The notes below the pieces were generated by a model. That model was given only the letters and a program-made list of their open reading frames with translations. It searched no databases and was not told the origin of the DNA. Source: Flavobacterium pisciphilum (GTDB lineage Bacteria; Bacteroidota; Bacteroidia; Flavobacteriales; Flavobacteriaceae). Taken from it: DNA of 64,000 nt. Within the stretch, counting starts at the first letter, position 1. Each line of letters starts with the position of its first letter. Location: positions 5,022,001-5,086,000 of the forward strand of contig NZ_JAJJMO010000001.1 in the NCBI RefSeq assembly GCF_020905345.1, given 5' to 3'. This document shows positions 34,551 to 42,001 of this stretch, piece by piece. Made by a program: the position numbers and the translations under genes.

Positions 34551-35498
34551 ATGAACTATATTTCAATTCAAGATATCAACTCATTATCAAAATGGGTAAA
34601 AGGCGCATTAAAAATTAAAAAGAATCCGCTTAAAAATCAAAGCTTAGGGAAGAATAAAACCCTAGGAATGTTATTTTTTAATCCAAGTTTAAGAACGCGT
34701 TTGAGTACTCAAAAAGCAGCTTTAAACTTAGGTATGAATGTTATGGTAATGAATTTCACTAATGAAGGTTGGACATTGGAGTTTGAAGATGGTGCAATTA
34801 TGAATTCTGGAGCTTCAGAGCACATAAAAGAAGCAGCAGAAGTCGTTTCACAATATTGTGATATTATTGCAATTCGTGCATTTGCAGGTTTAGAAGACAA
34901 AGAAAAAGATTATGCCGAAACGGTTATCTCTGGATTTATAAAATATGCAACTGTGCCAATCGTAAATATGGAAAGTGCGGTTCGTCATCCGATGCAGTCT
35001 TTAGCAGATGCCATTACGATGGAAGAATATAAAACCAAGCACAAACCAAAAGTAGTGCTTTCATGGGCACCACATCCTAAGGCTTTGCCTCAAGCTGTAG
35101 CGAATTCATTTGTAGAAATGATGCAAATGCAAAAAGATATGGATTTTGTAATCACACATCCAGAAGGGTACGAATTGAGTCCAGAAATTACAAAAGACAG
35201 TAAAATAGAATACGATCAAAATAAAGCTTTTGAAAACGCTGACTTTGTATATGTAAAAAACTGGAGTAACTTTAACGATTATGGAAAAGTAACCAATGTA
35301 GACCCAACATGGACTGTTACAGCCGAAAAAATGGCTTTAACAAACAACGGAAAATTTATGCATTGCCTTCCTGTTCGTCGTAATGTAATCGTAAGCGATG
35401 AAGTAATCGACAGTGAAAATTCAATCGTAATCCAACAGGCAAATAATAGAACATATTCAGCACAATTAGTGTTACAGAAGATATTGAAGAAATTGTAG
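34551..35498 (+). CDS. argF: N-acyl-L-ornithine carbamoyltransferase
   Basis: A 315-residue transcarbamylase of the type that acts on N-acetyl- or N-succinyl-ornithine, before deacylation, instead of on ornithine. The carbamoyl-phosphate motif is NPSLRTRLSTQKAA (residues 44-57; STRTRT-like). HPMQSLADAI and HCLPVRRN (about 273-280) are also conserved. At residue 89 the N-acyl specificity position reads Ser (GASEH), whereas as I remember the published comparison it is Pro in the Bacteroides fragilis succinyl enzyme and Glu in the Xanthomonas acetyl enzyme. So the acyl group is not decided here. Confidence 0.92.
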   Translation: MNYISIQDINSLSKWVKGALKIKKNPLKNQSLGKNKTLGMLFFNPSLRTRLSTQKAALNLGMNVMVMNFTNEGWTLEFEDGAIMNSGASEHIKEAAEVVSQYCDIIAIRAFAGLEDKEKDYAETVISGFIKYATVPIVNMESAVRHPMQSLADAITMEEYKTKHKPKVVLSWAPHPKALPQAVANSFVEMMQMQKDMDFVITHPEGYELSPEITKDSKIEYDQNKAFENADFVYVKNWSNFNDYGKVTNVDPTWTVTAEKMALTNNGKFMHCLPVRRNVIVSDEVIDSENSIVIQQANNRTYSAQLVLQKILKKL

Positions 35499-35512
35499 AG
35501 TAAAGTTGCTAA

Positions 35513-35573
35513 GGTTCTAAGTGTCTAAGATGCTTAGAACCTCAGACACTTAGAATCTTAGACACTCAGAACC
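35513..35573 (+). repeat. 18-bp inverted repeat directly before argB
   Basis: GGTTCTAAGTGTCTAAGA (35513-35530) and TCTTAGACACTCAGAACC (35556-35573) pair at 17 of 18 positions. The 25-base loop itself has CTTAGAACC, which offers an alternative fold with the first arm. The arm ends 4 bases before the argB ATG, so the hairpin would cover the translation start. Confidence 0.75.
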
Positions 35574-35577
35574 AAAA

Positions 35578-36354
35578 ATGAAAAAAGTTACAGTAATAAA
35601 AATAGGCGGAAATATAATTGATAATCCAACCGAATTAGAACAATTTTTAACCGATTTTTCTAAAATAGAAGGGTATAAGGTATTGGTTCATGGAGGAGGG
35701 AAATCGGCAACAAAAATGGCTGAAAGTATTGGTTTAGTTCCTCAAATGATTGATGGCCGACGTATAACAGATGCTGCAATGCTAGATGTTGTAGTAATGA
35801 TTTACGCAGGTCAGATTAATAAAAATATTGTAGCTCAATTGCAGTCTAAAGACAATAATGCAATTGGTTTTTCGGGAGCAGATGGGAATTTGATTCAATC
35901 AACAAAAAGAAACCATCCAACAATAGATTACGGTTTTGTAGGCGATGTAAAACAAGTTAATACAAAACTATTGGCTACATTGCTTGAAAACGGAATTGTT
36001 CCAGTTTTTTGCGCCATTACACACGATAAAAACGGACAATTGTTAAACACAAATGCAGATACAATTGCAAGTGAATTAGCGATTGCTTTATCAGAAGTTT
36101 TTGATGTGACGCTTACATATTGTTTTGAAAAACAAGGTGTTTTGTCAGATTCAGAAGATGATTTATCAGTAATTACAGAAATAAATGAGTCTTTATACGC
36201 AAAGCTAAAAGCCGAAAAAGTGATTCACTCAGGAATGATTCCTAAACTCGATAATTGTTTCAATAGCTTGTCAAAGGGAGTTCAAACAATAAAAATTGGA
36301 CACCATAGTATGTTGCAAAATTCTAATATATTGCACACAACGATTAAATTATAA
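35578..36354 (+). CDS. argB: N-acetylglutamate kinase
   Basis: ArgB phosphorylates N-acylglutamate, the second step of the pathway. The protein has 258 residues with the amino-acid kinase fold: KIGGNIIDNP at the start, VHGGGKSATKMAE, and NTNADTIASELAIAL near residue 165. It is shorter than the E. coli-like feedback-controlled hexamers, which carry an extra N-terminal helix, so strong arginine inhibition is not expected from this structure; that is inference. A hairpin covers its start region. Confidence 0.94.
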   Translation: MKKVTVIKIGGNIIDNPTELEQFLTDFSKIEGYKVLVHGGGKSATKMAESIGLVPQMIDGRRITDAAMLDVVVMIYAGQINKNIVAQLQSKDNNAIGFSGADGNLIQSTKRNHPTIDYGFVGDVKQVNTKLLATLLENGIVPVFCAITHDKNGQLLNTNADTIASELAIALSEVFDVTLTYCFEKQGVLSDSEDDLSVITEINESLYAKLKAEKVIHSGMIPKLDNCFNSLSKGVQTIKIGHHSMLQNSNILHTTIKL

Positions 36355-36371
36355 AAGAAAAAAGTTGCTAA

Positions 36372-36408
36372 GTTTCTAAGAAACCATGATTTTTGCAATC
36401 TTAGAAAC
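36372..36408 (+). repeat. TCTAAG hairpin in the argB-argE gap
   Basis: GTTTCTAAGA (36372-36381) pairs perfectly with TCTTAGAAAC (36399-36408) around a 17-base loop. More TCAGAATCTTAGTACCTC-type strings follow up to the next start. Confidence 0.6.
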
Positions 36409-36442
36409 CTCAGAATCTTAGTACCTCAGTACCTATTTAAAA

Positions 36443-37513
36443 ATGAAAAATATAGAAACGCTCCAGCAAGAAGCAATAGCATTATTAAAAAGTTTAATCG
36501 AAACGCCTTCATTTTCAAGTGAAGAAGATCAAACGGCACTTTTAATAGAAAATTGGTTCAATCAAAACGAAATTCCTTTTAAGAGAGAAAATAATAATGT
36601 ATGGGCTTTCAATAAGTATTTTGATGAAAAGAAGCCTACACTTTTGCTTAATTCACACCACGATACAGTAAAGCCAAATCAAGCATATACAAACGATCCT
36701 TTTAAAGCAATTGTAAAAGATGGCAAATTATTTGGATTGGGTAGTAATGATGCTGGAGGTTGTTTGGTATCTTTATTGGCAACGTTTGTGCATTTTTATA
36801 ACAACGAAAAATTACCATATAATTTGGTAATTGTAGCTTCTGCAGAAGAAGAAAGTAGTGGAAAAAATGGACTAAATAGTGTCCTGCAGCATTTGCCAAA
36901 ACTAGATTGTGCTATCGTAGGAGAGCCTACATTAATGCAATTGGCAGTAGCTGAAAAAGGATTATTGGTGTTGGATGTAAAAGTAAAAGGAACGGCAAGT
37001 CACGCAGCCCATCAAAACGAAGATAACTCATTATACAATGCTATTCCGGTAATGGAATGGTTTAGAAATTATAAATACGATAAAATATCAGATGTTTTAG
37101 GACCAGTTAAAATGACTGTAACCCAAATAAATGCTGGTAAGCAACATAATGTGGTGCCTTCAGAATGTGATTTGGTGATCGATATTCGTGTAAACGATTG
37201 TTATTCAAACACAGAAATTCTAGAAGTAGTAAAAGCCAATGTAAAAGCAGAGGTTACACCACGGTCGATGCATCTTAATGCATCCTCAATTCCAATTGCG
37301 CATGCTTTGGTACAAGCAGGAATTACTTTAGGAAGAACAACATACGGATCACCAACGCTTTCGGATCAATCGGTTTTAAGCTGTCAATCATTAAAATTGG
37401 GACCAGGAGAAACGTTACGTTCACATTCGGCAGATGAATTTATTTTTATAAACGAAATTGAGGAAGGAATCGAATTGTATATCAAAATACTAACGGATTT
37501 CTTTAAACTATAA
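36443..37513 (+). CDS. M20 metallohydrolase, N-acyl-ornithine/citrulline deacylase
   Basis: A 356-residue M20 peptidase-family enzyme. The metal site shows LNSHHDTVKPN (His and Asp), GSNDAGGCLVSL and EEESSGKNG (catalytic Glu plus metal Glu), with a final HSADEFIFINEIEEGI that holds the last metal histidine. In this cluster it would remove the acyl group from N-acyl-citrulline after ArgF, the ArgE role. Whether it prefers acetyl or succinyl cannot be read. It sits between argB and argH. Confidence 0.85.
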   Translation: MKNIETLQQEAIALLKSLIETPSFSSEEDQTALLIENWFNQNEIPFKRENNNVWAFNKYFDEKKPTLLLNSHHDTVKPNQAYTNDPFKAIVKDGKLFGLGSNDAGGCLVSLLATFVHFYNNEKLPYNLVIVASAEEESSGKNGLNSVLQHLPKLDCAIVGEPTLMQLAVAEKGLLVLDVKVKGTASHAAHQNEDNSLYNAIPVMEWFRNYKYDKISDVLGPVKMTVTQINAGKQHNVVPSECDLVIDIRVNDCYSNTEILEVVKANVKAEVTPRSMHLNASSIPIAHALVQAGITLGRTTYGSPTLSDQSVLSCQSLKLGPGETLRSHSADEFIFINEIEEGIELYIKILTDFFKL

Positions 37514-37554
37514 AAAAAATATTATCCTGAGCGAAGTCGAAGGATAAGAAGCTA

Positions 37555-37641
37555 TCCCGATAATTATCGGGACCCGCTATTCGTTGTAATCTTTTATTTT
37601 TAAAGAAAAAAACAAAAGGATTTCCACTTCTATCGGGGCTA
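37555..37641 (+). repeat. dispersed palindromic repeat, copy 1
   Basis: An 18-base perfect palindrome TCCCGATAATTATCGGGA (37555-37572) is followed by CCGCTATTCGTT, an AT-rich part with AATCTTTT/AAAAGGATT arms, and TATCGGGGCT. The second half has a close copy at 46460-46526. CCTGAGCGAAGTCGAAGGAT (37526-37545) lies just before and resembles another common flavobacterial repeat. Confidence 0.75.
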
Positions 37642-37732
37642 GAAACGCCACTAGTATAAACGATGACATTAGTCCTAAATTAGAGATCAAATCTAAGAAG
37701 TCTAAAAATCTAATAGTCTAAAAATCTAAGTT

Positions 37733-39013
37733 ATGAAACTTTGGGAAAAAGGAATACCAACTGACAAAAAAATCGAACAATTCACAGTAGGAAACGATAG
37801 AGAACTTGATTTGGTTTTGGCAAAATATGATGCATTAGGATCAATTGCGCATGCAAAAATGTTAGGGCAAATTGGACTTTTAATGGCAGATGAAACCAAT
37901 TCATTAGTAGATGCTTTAAATGAAATCATTGTCGATGCTGAAGCAGGAAATTTCGTTATCGAAGATAGTTTTGAGGATGTACATTCTAAAATCGAATATT
38001 TGCTAACAGTGAAATTAGGTGATGCAGGGAAGAAAATCCACACTGCACGTTCTCGTAACGATCAAGTTTTGGTAGATGTACATTTATACTTAAAAGACGA
38101 AGTAAAAGCACTAAAAGAGCAAGTAAAAAGCCTTTTTGATTTATTGATGGAATCTGCTGAGAAACATCAAAATATATTATTACCAGGATATACACATTTG
38201 CAAATTGCAATGCCATCATCATTCGGGATGTGGTTTTCTGCTTATGCAGAAAGCCTTATAGATGATATTACGATGCTTAATGCAGCTGCCAAAATTGTAG
38301 ATCAAAACCCATTAGGGTCAGCAGCAGGTTACGGAAGTTCATTCCCTATAAACAGAACATTTACAACACAAGAATTAGGATTTGAAGCATTAAAATACAA
38401 TGCTGTAGCTGCACAAATGAGTCGTGGTAAAGCAGAGAAAACTGTTGCGTTTGCTATGAGCAGCGTTGCGGCAACATTGTCTAAGTTTGCAATGGATGTT
38501 TGTTTGTATATGAGTCAGAATTTTGATTTTATCAGTTTGCCATCACATCTTACAACGGGTTCAAGCATTATGCCACATAAAAAGAACCCAGATGTATTTG
38601 AGTTAATTCGTGGTAAGTGTAATAAGATACAAGCATTGCCGTATGAAATTACATTAATTACAAACAATTTACCAAGTGGTTATCATAGAGATTTGCAGCT
38701 TTTAAAGGAAGGATTATTTCCAGCAATTCAAAATCTTAAGGCTTGTTTGGATATTGCTATTTTTTCAATAAAAGACATTACAGTAAAAGACCACATTCTA
38801 GACGATAAGAAATATGATTATCTGTTTACAGTAGATACATTAAATGAAATGGTTGTTGCAGGAATGCCATTTAGAGATGCTTACAAAGAAGTTGCCGAAC
38901 AACTAGAAAAAGGTACTTTTAAGTCGCCAAAAGAAACAAAACACACACATGAAGGAAGTATCAATAATTTGTGTTTAGATGCGATAAAAGAAAAAATGAA
39001 GAGTTCTTATTAA
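37733..39013 (+). CDS. argH: argininosuccinate lyase
   Basis: ArgH splits argininosuccinate to arginine and fumarate and closes the operon. The protein has 426 residues. The family signature SSIMPHKKNPDVFELIRGK (with the catalytic Ser of the mobile loop) is at about residues 280-300. HTARSRNDQV near residue 104 and TGYTHLQIAMP-like PGYTHLQIAMP are also clear. A strong terminator follows. No arginine regulator gene is visible in the window. Confidence 0.96.
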   Translation: MKLWEKGIPTDKKIEQFTVGNDRELDLVLAKYDALGSIAHAKMLGQIGLLMADETNSLVDALNEIIVDAEAGNFVIEDSFEDVHSKIEYLLTVKLGDAGKKIHTARSRNDQVLVDVHLYLKDEVKALKEQVKSLFDLLMESAEKHQNILLPGYTHLQIAMPSSFGMWFSAYAESLIDDITMLNAAAKIVDQNPLGSAAGYGSSFPINRTFTTQELGFEALKYNAVAAQMSRGKAEKTVAFAMSSVAATLSKFAMDVCLYMSQNFDFISLPSHLTTGSSIMPHKKNPDVFELIRGKCNKIQALPYEITLITNNLPSGYHRDLQLLKEGLFPAIQNLKACLDIAIFSIKDITVKDHILDDKKYDYLFTVDTLNEMVVAGMPFRDAYKEVAEQLEKGTFKSPKETKHTHEGSINNLCLDAIKEKMKSSY

Positions 39014-39018
39014 TTTAT

Positions 39019-39052
39019 AAAATGCGCTATAATTTCATAGCGCATTTTTTTT
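39019..39052 (+). terminator. terminator of the arg-pro operon
   Basis: AAAATGCGCTAT-AATTTC-ATAGCGCATTTT (12 bp stem) with a long T-run. Confidence 0.9.
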
Positions 39053-39133
39053 GAATAAAACCTTTTTTTCTAAGACAGAAAATTCATGCCAAATACATAT
39101 ATTTGATGATTAGTTATCAATAAATTAATTAGT

Positions 39134-40129
39134 ATGGCACAATTTGATGAACAAGCAACTCAAAAACTTTTTGAGGAAAAACTAATTACCCAAGAACAAT
39201 TTGTACAAGTTAAGGCTTATCGTAGTTTAGGAATTTTTTCTTTACACAACGAATTAAAGCTATTTTTGTATCTCTCAGTTTTGCTATTTACTTCGGGAAT
39301 AGGAGTGTTAATTTATAAAAACATTGATAGCATTGGTCATATTGCTATTTTATCGATATTACTTATCATTATTGGAGTTTGTTTTTATTATTGTTTTAAA
39401 AACTCTAATGGATTTCAGAAATCAGAAACCTCTTTTGAAAGCCCAGTTTTAGATTATCTAGTACTTACGGCCAATATTCTAACTTGTATTTTTATCGGTT
39501 ATTTGCAGTTTCAATACCAATCCTTTGGTACGCACTATGGTTTGGCTACGCTAATACCAACAGTTATTAGCTTTTTCTGTGCGTATTACTTCGATAATAA
39601 AAGTGTTTTAACTATTGCTATTACAGGTTTAGCAGCTTATATCGGATTTTCAGTAACACCACAGGACTTACTTCATAATGATTTTTATTTAAATCAAGAT
39701 TTAAGTTATTCGGCAATAATACTAGGTGTTTTACTAGTTTTATGGTCAATTTATAGTGCGCGAATTTCTCTAAAAGAACATTTTGCTTTAATTTATCTAA
39801 CGTTTGCATTGCATATAATTAGTATTGCTACTATTAGTAATATGATTAATGTGTATTATGGTTTATGGATTCCTTTCGCCATTATTCTTGCAGGGTCATC
39901 TTATTATTTTTATAAAGTAAGTTATAAACTAAGGGCAATTTCATTATTTGTATTTACAATTATCTATGCATACATAGGGATAAATATATTTTTATTTAGA
40001 GTTTTTTCAAATATAGATTTTTCAGATATATGGATGTTATTCGTGGTAATGCTTCCGCTTTATTTTATTGGATCCATAATAATATTTATAAAACTAATTA
40101 AGAACTTTAATAAAGAAACTGCGGTATGA
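39134..40129 (+). CDS. DUF2157-type membrane protein (first of pair)
   Basis: A 331-residue protein with a short cytosolic N-terminal segment (ATQKLFEEKLITQEQFVQVKAY) typical of DUF2157 and about eight to ten hydrophobic helices after residue 40. Function is unknown. A -7 box TATATTTG lies at 39098-39105 without a -33 TTG in reach. It overlaps the next gene by 4 bases (ATGA), so the two are made together. Confidence 0.75.
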   Translation: MAQFDEQATQKLFEEKLITQEQFVQVKAYRSLGIFSLHNELKLFLYLSVLLFTSGIGVLIYKNIDSIGHIAILSILLIIIGVCFYYCFKNSNGFQKSETSFESPVLDYLVLTANILTCIFIGYLQFQYQSFGTHYGLATLIPTVISFFCAYYFDNKSVLTIAITGLAAYIGFSVTPQDLLHNDFYLNQDLSYSAIILGVLLVLWSIYSARISLKEHFALIYLTFALHIISIATISNMINVYYGLWIPFAIILAGSSYYFYKVSYKLRAISLFVFTIIYAYIGINIFLFRVFSNIDFSDIWMLFVVMLPLYFIGSIIIFIKLIKNFNKETAV

Positions 40130-41298
40130 GTATCCATGATAAAAGATTATTAGAAAATTTATCTTTATTAAAAGAGGCAGATTCGCTGCAAAGCGCTGGT
40201 TTTATTAGTAAAGAGCAATATAATTCGATGAAAAAAGAATTGCCATCATTTAAAATTCATCACAATATTTTGGTACGTATAGGTTTCTTTCTATTGGGAG
40301 CATTTTTATATTTATCGATATGTGGTGTTATAGCATTGATGGGGTTTACTACTTCAAATAGTGATTTTGGGTATGTTTGTTGTTATATTTTTGCTATAGT
40401 TGGGTTCGCTGGTTCTGAGTTTTTAGTGAGAAATAATTACTACAGGCACGGATTAGATGATGCATTTATTTTGGGAACAATATTAAATGCTGGTTTTGCA
40501 ATTGCAATTTCAGGAAGAGGAGATAATATATTAGTGATTGCAATTACCGTTACAATAATTTCCTTAATAATGTATTTACGTTACCTACATTTATTGTCAG
40601 CTTTTGTATTTTATGTGGCTTTAACAGTAACATTGGGATGTGGAATATTTGATTATTTAGAAGCGGGACAAGCAATTCTTCCTTTTTTTATGATGTTATT
40701 TAGTATTGGAACTTTCTTTTTCTGCAAAAAACTTTTAGAAAACCTTACAGAATCCTTTCATTATAATGGAATTCTTTTAATAAAAAGTGCCAGTCTAATA
40801 TTGCTATACCTTTCTGGAAATTATTTAGTTGTAAGAGAGTTTTCGGCTAGTTTATTAGGTGGTTATTATGAAGTAAGTCCAGAAATTCCATTTCCATTAT
40901 TTTTTTGGAGTTTCACATTTATTATTCCAGTGCTTTATTTGTTTTTTGCACTAAGGAACAAGGATAGAATAATGCTTTGGATAAGCTTCTTGGCAATTGC
41001 TTTTTCATTTTACTCTTTCCGATTTTATTATTCTGTTTTACCAATAGAAGTAGCATTGACAATTGGGGGATTAGTTTTGTTTGCTGTCGCATTCTTTTCG
41101 ATAAAAAAAATAAAAAATAACGAAACTGGATTAACATTCAAACCAGATAGGATCTCAAATTCAAATTCACTGCTCAATGCTGAAGCTTTAATTATAGCTT
41201 CTACATTTGGAATGAAGCCAGAGATAAAACCAGAGGCATCGCCAATGGAGTTTGGAGGAGGAGATTTTAGTGGAGGAGGTTCAGGTGGAAGTTTTTAA
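40126..41298 (+). CDS. DUF2157-like membrane protein with Gly-rich tail
   Basis: A 390-residue membrane protein with the same layout as its neighbour: a cytosolic start (LLKEADSLQSAGFISKEQYNSMKKELP), then many helices. It ends in a short glycine-rich tail (FGGGDFSGGGSGGSF) that recalls the tails of TPM-domain proteins. The pair is known as a conserved unit in Flavobacteriaceae; no function is assigned. Both have an N-terminal helical hairpin of about 30 residues that may act as a shared binding module. Confidence 0.7.
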   Translation: MSIHDKRLLENLSLLKEADSLQSAGFISKEQYNSMKKELPSFKIHHNILVRIGFFLLGAFLYLSICGVIALMGFTTSNSDFGYVCCYIFAIVGFAGSEFLVRNNYYRHGLDDAFILGTILNAGFAIAISGRGDNILVIAITVTIISLIMYLRYLHLLSAFVFYVALTVTLGCGIFDYLEAGQAILPFFMMLFSIGTFFFCKKLLENLTESFHYNGILLIKSASLILLYLSGNYLVVREFSASLLGGYYEVSPEIPFPLFFWSFTFIIPVLYLFFALRNKDRIMLWISFLAIAFSFYSFRFYYSVLPIEVALTIGGLVLFAVAFFSIKKIKNNETGLTFKPDRISNSNSLLNAEALIIASTFGMKPEIKPEASPMEFGGGDFSGGGSGGSF

Positions 41299-41358
41299 TG
41301 ACTGTGAAATGATGTTTGTAAAACGTAAGAGAGAAACATCAAAATTAAATAAAAGCTG

Positions 41359-41407
41359 AAAAAGCAAAACATTGAATTAGTAGTTCAGTGTTTTGCTTTT
41401 TATTTTT
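41359..41407 (+). terminator. terminator after the DUF2157 pair
   Basis: AAAAAGCAAAACA and TGTTTTGCTTTTT arms with a TTGAA/TTCAG inner part and a 7-base loop; T's follow. Confidence 0.75.
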
Positions 41408-41455
41408 CACAAAAGACGTTTGACTTAAAATATCTTGCATTTTACAGAAAACATT

Positions 41456-41845
41456 TTACACTTTACTTTTCAAAGCCTCAGCATCAATATCGCTGTGAGA
41501 AACATTATATATAGATTTTCCGTCCTTAATAAGTAATAATTGAGGAGATTGATGAGTAACATTGAAACGAGATGCTATTTCATTCGAAACATCACGATGT
41601 GCTATCAAATCAAGGAAATAAGCCTTAACTTTATCATCCAAATCATATTCTCTTTCAAATTGTTTTAGTGCCATTTTGCTAATACTACATCGAGTACTGT
41701 GTTTAAATATAAGAATTTGCTTATCTTTAGACTCCGCCTCAATTTGGTCTAACTGCTCTAAACTTGTTAAAGGAATCCAGTTTATTTTTGTTTCTGATGG
41801 TTTATTTTGGTCAGAATCTCCAAATAATGATGATAAAAAACTCAT
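41456..41845 (-). CDS. ytxJ: bacillithiol-type redox protein YtxJ
   Basis: A 129-residue thioredoxin-fold protein of the YtxJ/bacilliredoxin family. The redox motif HSTRCSIS (residues 49-56) has one active cysteine, Cys53, which fits a monothiol bacilliredoxin acting on bacillithiolated proteins. The cis-Pro region is QSPQLLLIKDG. It is a single minus-strand gene between the DUF2157 pair and clpB. The bacillithiol link is family knowledge. Confidence 0.9.
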   Translation of the reverse strand: MSFLSSLFGDSDQNKPSETKINWIPLTSLEQLDQIEAESKDKQILIFKHSTRCSISKMALKQFEREYDLDDKVKAYFLDLIAHRDVSNEIASRFNVTHQSPQLLLIKDGKSIYNVSHSDIDAEALKSKV

Positions 41846-42001
41846 GTTATGTCTGTTTTATGACTTTTTGGCATTTAAAAATGATTAAAACCGAATTTAA
41901 AGCGCCATTTTGTCCGTTTTATTGTTGTGGAATGTATTTTGAGAAATAATAAACAAAGTTACTTATTAAAATAGAATCATAAATCATAAATCAATATAAA
42001 G

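Noticed and set aside
37514..37732. Possible insertion-sequence end at the argE-argH gap
   Set aside because: The inverted and palindromic words resemble IS ends, but there is no transposase, no target duplication and only a short repeat unit.
33352..37732. CRISPR-like array in the TCTAAG repeats
   Set aside because: The units are short, irregular and lack fixed spacers; no cas gene is near.
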